Source: Prostheceraeus crozeri (Eukaryota > Platyhelminthes > Polycladida > Euryleptidae). From it: a stretch of 64,000 nt of DNA. The translations under genes and the position numbers were made by a program. Position 1 is the stretch's first letter; each line of letters begins with the position of its first letter. The stretch is from positions 124,001-188,000 of the forward strand of contig CAJQUW010014304.1 in the NCBI GenBank assembly GCA_907163375.1, given 5' to 3'. The notes below the pieces were generated by a model. That model was not told the DNA's origin and did not search any database. It saw nothing but the letters and a program-made list of their open reading frames with translations. Of the stretch, positions 55,834 to 64,000 are shown in pieces.

Positions 55834-56428
55834 TAATGGGAAGTAACATTGTGATGTCTGAAAATCCCTGAGTTTTGTTATGGGTATTCCACGACGAACG
55901 TTTTGTGTCAAAGGGGATTTTTTGTTCATCTCATTAAAATATCGATCAAGGAGTATGCCATCATGTTTACTTCATTTCATGTACAAAATATTATTTTATT
56001 CCGAACTGCTTGCTCTTTTCTGACCCAACGAAAATTGGAATAATTATGGATTATATTAAATCAAATGCTATTTAATGGAAAAACGATGATATATGCCGTA
56101 GTTTAGGACAGATTTTACAGTTAATTACATTTTTAGTTATACGTGAATAAAGTGATAACACTTAGATGCAAACAAGCATGCGTTCTAGGAAATCAGGATT
56201 GATCACAGTGAGCGAGTTGATGCAATGAGCTGATGATCATTATGCGTTCTACTTCAACAAATGACTAGATGCTACTAGCTCAATGACAATATAAACTTAA
56301 TGCATCGACATTTAGTCTGTATTGGTTATTCATTGCCATGCATTTTATTGGCGTTATTTTTAATGTCTAATAACCATATTTTATTAATTATTAAAATATT
56401 TTATCAATTATTTTCACTATGGGTGAAC
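55834..56428. other. AT-rich stretch, no feature seen
   Basis: Between two small inverted-repeat elements. No frame or structure I can support. Confidence 0.5.
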
Positions 56429-56430
56429 TA

Positions 56431-56868
56431 CACTAGGTGACATGCCACGCTCAATTACGCGCAATTCACGCGTAAACTACGCGTAATTGCACTTGACCAT
56501 AAACATCCGTAGGTACGCGTGACATTGCTGCAACATCTGTCGGCAGCCATGTTATATAAACTTTGCGTCTCATGTGTCTGTATGTATCAGAGGCTAAACA
56601 ATGTGATAGGACCTCAATTTCATGCTCAGGGAAGACAGAACATGCTTAGCGTGGTTCAAGCGGCAGCGCAGACAACCGTAGACAACGCGCAAACTATAAA
56701 CGCTCGCCCGCGCGTATTCATAAACATTTCCCATGTTTTAACAGCATCAGATCAAGTGATTTCTGACTCTTGCGTATGTATGCGCGTGGAAGAATAGAAT
56801 GTCTTTAGCACGGATGTTTGGGGTACTCCGTAATTACGCGTGAATTACGTGTAGCATGTCACCTAGTG
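56431..56868. mobile_element. 438-bp inverted-repeat element with CACTAGGTGACATGC ends
   Basis: The first and last 15 bases are inverted copies (CACTAGGTGACATGC), flanked by TA on both sides. Subterminal ACGCGTAATT/AATTACGCG words are repeated at both ends. CACTA-like ends with a 2-bp duplication would fit EnSpm/CACTA, and a TA duplication would fit mariner relatives; the family is undecided. An internal 92-residue frame is not recognised. Confidence 0.7.
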
Positions 56869-57414
56869 TAGTAAGTAGTAACACTACAGTTATGGTGATA
56901 ATTAATTCAAATATCTAAATAATATTGGCGATAATGTCCGCATCTTCAATTTAGCACCTTTGCGACTAAGGATGTACTTCCCTCCATCAAGCAAAGTCAA
57001 GCAGGCTCTCTGTAAGAATATGATCACTGGATCATTCGTAAATCATAAATGATCTTATTGTTAGAATCTTTCACGTATGACTATGCTCTATAGTTTTAAG
57101 ACTGATTAAATTAAGAGAAGAACACTATGCATAACGGTGTTCCACCACAGCGAGGCATTCGTGTGCACACTTGATTTGATCAGCTATTTTTACAATGTTC
57201 GATCGGACTTGGATTTCAGACGATGCCATAGTCGTCTCCATCTACTATCAATGAATCCGAAGTTCATGATAAGGCTATATAGGACATCGTCGATTTGAAG
57301 CAGTGAATCGTGGGTATTTTCACTTGGTGACATCCCAAATGTTAAGAGGCCCTTTCAGCAAAAATGTTCTTCCTCTTCATATCGTCATAGAAGAAGAACT
57401 TAATGTCTTGAAAT

Positions 57415-58153
57415 GAGGGATTTGGAGTCGGAGTCCCGGAATCCTATCATTTTTGCTGGAGTCGGAGTCGGACTCCGGCCTATAACTAGACCCGAAATAT
57501 AATACAAATCATTTATCCTCGTACATAGCTGTCAGTGTCTTGATGTCAACTTTCTCCGTCATACAAAAGTACAGAGACAGCAGTGCATGCAAAGCTTGTA
57601 ATAGATGAGGGAATAAATCGTGAGTGAAAAAAAGGATTGTCTTTTCACTCGGTGATTTAGTAGAGAAGACAAGCCTTCCTAGCCTCGATCACACCTACAT
57701 GCCAAAGGTAACATCAGAGACAAAAATGAAATACTAGTTTGTTTGAGAACATTGCCTCTTACCCTCACATTAATCGTGTGTGATTTCTCCTCCAAAGCGC
57801 ATATTAAAATCGAAAGCGTACTCATATTTTTTGTAGAAAAATGTGGGATTTTCCTGCCTGGTAGAGACTGGAGAAAACCATGTGAAGCACACATCAAAAA
57901 GATGGGAGGAGCCGAATCGTATGCATCCAACTTAAAGCGACATTTGATTAACTTTCATCGATAATGATTGATAATTGATGCAGCAATGATCACCCACATT
58001 GGTTCAGCTAAGCCTATAATGATCTATGATGTAGGTTACCGGTTTGTTTTCAAAAAACTGGGTTTTATATACTTTCCATCCAGAGTCGGAGTCCTATCAA
58101 CCCCCGGAGTCGAAGTTGGAGTCCTATCAAAATGATAGGACTCCGCATCCCTG
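57415..58153 (+). mobile_element. 739-bp non-autonomous hAT element with perfect 8-bp duplication
   Basis: CTTGAAAT lies directly outside both ends (57407-57414, 58154-58161), the 8-bp duplication of hAT elements. Ends are GAGGGATTTGGAGTC and, inward from the right, CAGGGATGCGGAGTCC, followed by repeated GGAGTCGGAGTC words. An internal frame at 57743-57964 ends with CEAHIKKMGGAESYASN and then LKRHLINFH, like the second half of a BED zinc finger, suggesting derivation from a longer transposon by internal deletion. Confidence 0.8.
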
Positions 58154-58161
58154 CTTGAAAT

Positions 58162-59248
58162 GTTGCAATTTATCCATCATTTTAAAGCTAGACTTGGTTT
58201 TAGAATTGTAGAATGTGGATCTTTAGGAAACTGAAAGGAAGATAGCCTATCAATTAATTGGTTACCAAAATACCTATTGAGCATAGTTATAGATGTGGTG
58301 TTCTGACAACATTATCAGCAATGATTCACAAATACGATTGATATTCTAGTGAATATATTCCACACAAAAGTCTTCACATAACTCATTTAGCATGAATAGG
58401 ACTTTATACTCGCATACGGAATATTGAACCTTTTGCTGTGATACCCAGTATATTGTTCGATTTTTGAGCATAAGTTATTAACCTAATTTTTTAAATGAAA
58501 GTCATCGCATAATTTGAATGTTTACTGGGTTTACTAAACAACAGGTGCGTAGAAGTTGCATAGAGGTAATAAATAAGTACTCAATCTTAAGCTCTGTATG
58601 AAGCTAGGATCATTGTTGGGCGAAGGGCAAGTGGCAAATAAGTCCCAAATGCAGAATTGAGATATGAATGCGCAGTTTAATTGTCTTACATTAGTGACAT
58701 TGAGACAACTTCTATAATGTGTCTTCACTTTTCAGGTGCATTTTTGATGACAAATATATTGGAGATGAACCTTGACATGAATGAAGAAAAACGAATATTG
58801 CAAGAAATAACATTTTTTGTTGGATTCTACGCTTGTCGAACTAGAACCCGCCTCATCATCCTGTGCGCTTGGTAAGTCGAATTTGTCTCGCTGATACGTT
58901 GGTCACTATTTATTCTCAAGTCACCAAAAAATTGTTGCTAACTTTCTCTATTGGCCTATTAAACCCTTGTACAATAGACGACATTGTGTTCGTCCCATAA
59001 ATCAGACAAGACTCAAGCCAACTTCAATAAAAAAATGTTTTCGATCTACTCATCAATTTGTATATCATAGGCATACACCCCAGTTTACTTAATAAATATC
59101 TGCAGGTGAGCAAGAAACTTTCTTCAAGACCACTTTCGGAATGGAGTGTAGATTGTACTTGCCGCTTCTCGTCATGGATTGGTAGAGGAACAAATTAGGT
59201 TACATGATATCAGTACCTCCTGTTACCAGAACTGCCGCTTTAGCACGT
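58162..59248. other. AT-rich stretch, no feature seen
   Basis: Only short unsupported frames. Confidence 0.5.
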
Positions 59249-60254
59249 GTACAACTTTCTCCGAGTGATTCATGCGAGTCCTCGCATTTCCTTACCGCCT
59301 CACATTGAAACCAAACTTCACACTGAGATAAGCTCATCCTAACGTGGATAAGCGCGGCAAATCAGCTAAGTCAGACAATGGGAACATATTCAAAAATCAA
59401 ATAAAGCACTTTTTTGCCAAAGAACCTAGTCCTCACATTTTTTTTTATGTTGCTCGATGAAATGCAACCAAACTTGGTTTGAGACCTAGTATCTTCCAGA
59501 TATAGGTGGGCGCTAAATGCAGGATATTCTAATGATTTTGTCAGCGTCAACTGTCTCTATGATTTTAAAGAACACGTTTTTTTGTTCAAAGAACGAGAGA
59601 CGGAATCCTCGCTTTTCTTGCGACTGAATGGAATGCAAGTGCATGAGTCAACCTCTTTTTATTCTAAAACAAGTTATTGAATTTTTGAGTAGTTAACTTG
59701 GGCGGATTGAAATTATCTTTTTGCACCATGTTTGGATTTAGTTAGGTCTCATGCCAAGTTTGGTTGCATTTCATTCTGCACCAGAAATGTGAGGATTTTT
59801 TCATTATTCATATTGAAATTATGTTTTTTTAAAAGTGTTGAAGGTCCTTGTCAGAATGAGCTGATTTTCTCCGCACCAGGCGCCAACCGATCTTAGAATA
59901 AGCTTGACTCTCGAGAAGCTTGAATTTATCAAAATTTCGCCAGCAGAAGAGAAAATGGATCATATAAAAATTTTCAAAAGTCAAAGATAGATCAAAATAT
60001 CAGTGTTTGGAGTTCACAGCTTTCATCTATTTATTCAGAGTAGGTTTTAATGATATTATATAAATAGCTTCTATGAAACGCAAATTGATGGTATCGATTT
60101 ATTTTGATTATTACTTTCATCACAATAAAGAAAATGCTGCTTGAAGTTAATCATGAATCACTGTTACTCGTGAAGTTTGGTTGCAATGGAAAGCAATATG
60201 AGAAGATATGAAATAATACAAGGACTCGGTTGAATCGTTCGGAGAAAGTTACAC
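59249..60254. repeat. Nested inverted repeats (foldback), about 1 kb
   Basis: Outer pair 59249-59326 and 60171-60254; inner pair 59431-59490 and 59741-59800. All four arms share an AACCAAACTT core next to a CTCACATTT-like or CTCACATT word. Arms are diverged. No gene is seen inside. Confidence 0.6.
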
Positions 60255-60640
60255 CAATCGCTTTAGAAACTCATTTGATGATTGTATTTTTTATAGGCCA
60301 CAATTTGATTTTTCTGGCCATTGCCTTACTCCACATCATTATGTTGACGTCGTCTGTTAATGTTCACGATATCACATGTAAATGCGAAGTGGATAAGTGA
60401 ACTATCATACCAGAAATTTGTTGGCTGAGTGACAAAATGTTAGTTCTAAAATTTGAACTTGGTAAAAGTGACTTAAACTTGTTCAACTGATGTTCAAAAT
60501 TGTTAAATTGCAATACTTCACTATATTAATACTAGACTTAAAAGGGGTCTTTTTGTCACGATTTTGTCATTTTTCTTGTGAATTGTTCAGAAATTTTTGA
60601 CGGATTTTAGTTGGCAACCCTGACTTGAAATACTTTGCTT

Positions 60641-61104
60641 ATGTTCTTGTTAACATTTACTGAATGATGTTTTGCTTTTAAACCTACACAACCCATCCTC
60701 TTGGTGGATCGTTAGCTTTGATTGATGTTAACGCTCCACCTTTTGATCGGTTTAGCGATAGGTGAATCTACAAATGTATATTTCATGAATAATCCTCAGG
60801 TAAGTGAGTAATATCTATTTGTTTCTAGAACTTATACAACTCATCTTGATGGATCGTTAGCTGTTAGCTGTTATGTTCTTGTTGATATTTACTGAATGAT
60901 ATTTTGCTTTTAAACCTATACAACCAATCGTCTTGGTGGATCGTTAGCTTTGATTGATGTCAACGCTCCACCTTTTGATCGGTTTAGCGATAGGTGAATC
61001 AACAAATTCATATTTCATGAATAATCCTCAGGTAAGTGAGTAATATCTATTTGTTTCTAGAACTTATACAACTCATCTTGATGGATCGTCAGCTGTGGTT
61101 GCAT
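60641..61104 (+). repeat. 232-bp tandem duplication
   Basis: 60641-60872 and 60873-61104 are nearly identical and begin ATGTTCTTGTT. The unit contains CTCAGGTAAGTGAG, a strong 5' splice-site-like word, twice. GTTGGCAACCCTG just upstream (about 60,611-60,622) looks like a solitary hAT end. Confidence 0.8.
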
Positions 61105-61327
61105 TATCATGAGGAAAGCACCTTTCAGGCGATCTGAGCCCCGCGTGTGAGTGATAGACTTCAAAAAACTACTTGATTCTTCTTGTCAACCACGAATAAG
61201 TGCTACCGGTACATGAACAGGTCAAACTTGCTTCAGCTTGTGATAATATGGAAGAACTTACTTGCATTGCACTATAACATTGGAAAACTTGACAAAATTC
61301 TATTAAAACTTACCTTATTTACTCAAA

Positions 61328-61410
61328 ACTTACTTCCGTCGCGTTAAAACTTGTTTCCATTATGTTAAACTTACTTCCGTCGCGTTAAAACTTGTTTCCA
61401 TTATGTTAAA
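61328..61410 (+). repeat. 41-bp tandem duplication
   Basis: ACTTACTTCCGTCGCGTTAA and following bases are present twice, starting at 61328 and 61369. Confidence 0.75.
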
Positions 61411-61496
61411 CTTAACTAGTTGCTTGTAAGCGTTTAGGTTTACGGAGGGAAGTTCTTGCAAGCTTTTGGGAAGTTTTGCAAAAATTTCTGACCCGG

Positions 61497-61735
61497 GAGA
61501 TGCTGATGTTGAAGTGCGCGGGAGTAAATGCGGATGTTGAAGTCTGCAGAAGTAGATGCGAATGCTGAAGTCTGCGGGAGTAGATGCGGATGTTGAAGTC
61601 TGTGGGAGTAGACGTGGATGTTGATGTCTGTGGGAGTAGATGCGGATGCTGAAGTCTGCGGGAGTAGATGAGGAATTTGATGTCTGCGGTGTTAGATGAG
61701 GATGTTGATGTCTGCGGAAGAGATGTGGATGCTGA
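61497..61735 (-). repeat. Second locus of the 28-bp minisatellite, inverted
   Basis: About eight units of the same satellite as 8955-13525, read on the other strand (GAAGTCTGCGGGAGTAGATG then CGGATGTT). The 144-residue frame over it is made by the repeat. Confidence 0.9.
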
Positions 61736-62017
61736 AGGCCGATGGGCGTCTTCATTGAATCAACGAAGTCAACTGATTGGGAAATAGAAAACAACTAATG
61801 TTTTAGTTAGTATGAAACTATTTTTGAAGTGTCTGAAAGTTCAGTTCTGCGTCGATAGATGAATAGAACTTGATATTTTGAATATGAGGAGATTTGAAAG
61901 TGATTGAAAATCAAGTTGTTTGAGGAATTTCCTTTCTGTTTCAGGTGTCCAGTTATTAGTTGAGTTCAAATTCGGCTTCCATGTCGACACGATGAACAGA
62001 CACTAGGAGAATGTTAA

Positions 62018-62335
62018 AGAGACTTATTTTTGAAAGTAAAAGACATTGACTTGGTGCCCGGACTGAACAACTCCGATGTTGCCGACAAACGCCGCCCGAT
62101 TTTCTCGGGGAGGAATATCACAAAGATCGGGCAGGTGCGAGGAAAGGCACAGGTGAGTGGGAAAGAGGTCGTCTGGGTGACGCCAACTTACCCCTCGGCG
62201 GTGAGTTATTGTGACGCCGACGGCAATGAATACTCTTCTTTGATGGTTGCTGTAACTACTAATAGGTACTCCGAAGGTGATCACATCATGATAGCTGGAG
62301 GGCAGAGGCGGACGGACATGTGGATCGTAGACTAG
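62018..62335 (+). CDS. Possible terminal exon, unknown protein
   Basis: An open frame of about 105 codons with higher GC and a more protein-like composition than its surroundings (for example GKEVVWVTPTYPSAVSYC and TNRYSEGDHIMIAGG), ending at a TAG. There is no ATG, so if real it is a 3' exon entered from a splice site near 62,019. I do not recognise a domain. Confidence 0.3.
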   Translation, partial: RDLFLKVKDIDLVPGLNNSDVADKRRPIFSGRNITKIGQVRGKAQVSGKEVVWVTPTYPSAVSYCDADGNEYSSLMVAVTTNRYSEGDHIMIAGGQRRTDMWIVD

Positions 62336-62339
62336 CAGC

Positions 62340-62920
62340 ATACCTAGCCAGTGTACACCTAATCATCTCCTGCGTCACCTGCTGTGTCTTCCATAACTTG
62401 ACTTCATCCTCATGACATTTCTATCCAACCTTTGGTGTGGGTTCTCCCTCCCAAACATTGCGAATTCGTCCCTCACCTCCTCCTCATTGAACTTGTCATT
62501 AAATTTTCATTCTCAAATACTTGTTGCTCTTCCTCTGGGAAAATAATCATTGGTCCAAAGATTGGATACCTAACCTTGTGTTAATGATGAAAATCGAGCA
62601 GATACCTGGGTGGGTGTGAAAATTAGTGAAAAATTGTGTGAAAATTAGTGAAAATTAGCTGTAATTTTTCTAATTTTCATCGAATTACAATGCCATTTTG
62701 TGTGCATGTACTCCATAAAGTAGGAAGATGCATGGAATAACTTTAACTCCCTCAGAACAGATTCCTCTTTTCTAGAATTTTTTAAAACTTGATATGTTTT
62801 TGTCGTCTAGAGATAAAATAAAAATCAGCTAGGCAGCGGAAATTAATTTCAATTCTTTCATTAGTGATATACATGTATATTAACCAATACAAAATATCAT
62901 ATAAGATGCTCAGATAGTCA
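62340..62920. other. AT-rich stretch, no gene seen
   Basis: A small cluster of GTGAAAATTAGTG words occurs at about 62,610-62,660; otherwise nothing recognised. Confidence 0.4.
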
Positions 62921-62924
62921 ATCT

Positions 62925-63200
62925 CCGACATGTGTATCGGAACTGCTGATTAACTTGCTCCAACGAACTTGCATGGAATCCACTGACTTCTGCAAGAAAT
63001 CCAGAGGAACGTTCGTCAAAACCTAATCGTTCTTGCAGCTGCTTTATTGTTCGTGGCTGCCTGTTGTAGACTTTTTCTCTTGCCCAGCCCCAGAGGAAAA
63101 AGTCACACGGCGTAAGGTCGGGACTCCGAGCTGGCCACTCATGTAGTCCTCTTCTTCCAAGTTATCTTCGACGAAAATGGTCGTCCAACCAAGAACACTG
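62925..63200 (-). pseudogene. mariner/Tc1-like transposase remnant (C-terminal part)
   Basis: The reverse strand reads LGRRGLHEWPARSPDLTPCD followed by FFLWG and KVYNRQPRTIKQLQERL. The SPDLTPxDFFLWG motif holds the last catalytic Asp of many IS630-Tc1-mariner transposases. Upstream WLDDHFRRR is in the same frame, separated by a TAA stop. The N-terminal two thirds is not seen, so this is an old fragment. Confidence 0.75.
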
Positions 63201-64000
63201 CAAAAAAAGTTCTCTAAAAAACGTCCCGGGTCCGGGAAACAAAATTATGGAGCCGACACATGTATTTTAGTGGACGGACCCGGATCCGTTTTCAAGTTTT
63301 ACGTAGTATAGCACGCAATAACACGTGCTATAGTCAGATTGTTGACGGATGCTCTGTAAATTAACAGACTAAAACGCGTGATAGTACCATGCTAGAGACC
63401 GTTAGTTGACGGCAGGTACTGTAGATTAACGTACACTCTCGGTGTTTTTACAGAGACTATCTTTTACAAACAAAAATAAGTGCACTTGTTCGTAAAATTC
63501 CTTGTTCATCTCGTTTTACTACGACCTATATCCATTTCTTTAACATGCGAAATTATGTGTTTTGACGATTTTTTCTGTAATTTTACGTTATTTTGTCAGT
63601 AGATCTACTTATTTTGAAAATTATCTACTTGCATTTTGTTACAGGTCTTACAAGTTTTTTGCGACTTTATTGCCTATAAGAATCAATAGTAAATCAGATT
63701 GCAATACAACCATGTCCAATTTCAATGATAAAATCACGTCATCCAATATCTTTATTGACATGAAATATTTTGTCACACATTTCTCTTCATGAACTCATGA
63801 ATGAGTCTAATTTTGAATTCACATATCGTCCTTTCTTGAATGGGATTTTCACCACCGGGTTGAGAAAGAAGATTATTCTGAAAGATAAAAAATGCATTAT
63901 ATAGTATTCATTGCAGAATGTAAGGATGACATGTCATCTATCGCCGCATTACTTAATAGTTATCAAAATTTAGCCGCAAACAATCACTATTATTTAGTAA
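63201..64000. other. AT-rich stretch to window end, no gene seen
   Basis: Contains GGACCCGGATCC/CCCGGGTCCGGG words near 63,220-63,290 and two similar GTTGACGG-containing segments near 63,350 and 63,405. No supported frame. Confidence 0.4.

Noticed and set aside
60605-60622. GTTGGCAACCCTG as the end of a further hAT element
   Set aside because: It matches a common hAT terminus but I found no partner end or target duplication within the window.

Overview
The window is animal-type nuclear DNA: spliceosomal-type splice sites, TATA promoters, a Polinton/Maverick, hAT, piggyBac and mariner-like DNA transposons, MITE-like elements and satellites. It is probably from an aquatic invertebrate, but no host gene is clear enough to name the organism, and no rRNA, tRNA or CRISPR array was recognised.

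Layout. (1) 1-8,954: right-hand part of a Polinton (adintovirus-like), treated here as a fossil: packaging ATPase, zinc-finger protein, tail-fibre-like coiled coil, double jelly-roll capsid protein, two small hydrophobic late proteins, one frame carrying a phospholipase A2 domain followed by an integrase, and an adenain-type protease. DNA polymerase B would lie beyond the left edge. (2) 8,955-13,525: a 28-bp minisatellite with a 2,206-bp higher-order duplication. (3) 13,532-43,428: a 29.9-kb near-palindromic element lying inside one satellite unit, with AGTAGTAAC ends and a 6-bp ATCCTC target duplication. (4) 43,435-43,935: the satellite resumes in phase. (5) 43,936-64,000: AT-rich, mostly non-coding DNA with a hAT element (46,273-51,000), a piggyBac (51,543-54,169), three small inverted-repeat elements, a foldback, tandem duplications, a second small block of the same satellite and a mariner-like transposase remnant.

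The giant palindrome is the notable part. Each arm carries, in mirror image: a terminal block of C-runs and 22-bp repeats; a higher-order array (2 units in the left arm, 26 in the right) whose units pair a TGACGTC site with a 7-11 G/C run; a TATA promoter with a CRE-like site; a 366-residue zinc-finger/coiled-coil protein gene with a probable 5'UTR intron; an 88-residue protein gene with its own TATA box; three related cassettes with conserved small hairpins; a family of hairpins with different stems and an invariant CTAT loop; and about 4 kb of AT-rich ~30-bp repeats running to a perfect central hairpin. Both protein genes are followed about 30 nt after the stop (for the larger gene, after its predicted spliced stop) by a 6-bp stem with a 4-nt loop that closely resembles the replication-dependent histone mRNA 3' stem-loop. 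I recognise no transposase in the arms. The AGTAGTA ends, the 6-bp duplication and the shared satellite target match the neighbouring Polinton, so a reasonable inference is that this is a large non-autonomous passenger of a Polinton-type integrase, possibly arising from a hairpin-ended linear intermediate, with genes tuned to S phase. The structural features are visible in the sequence; the mechanism is inference.
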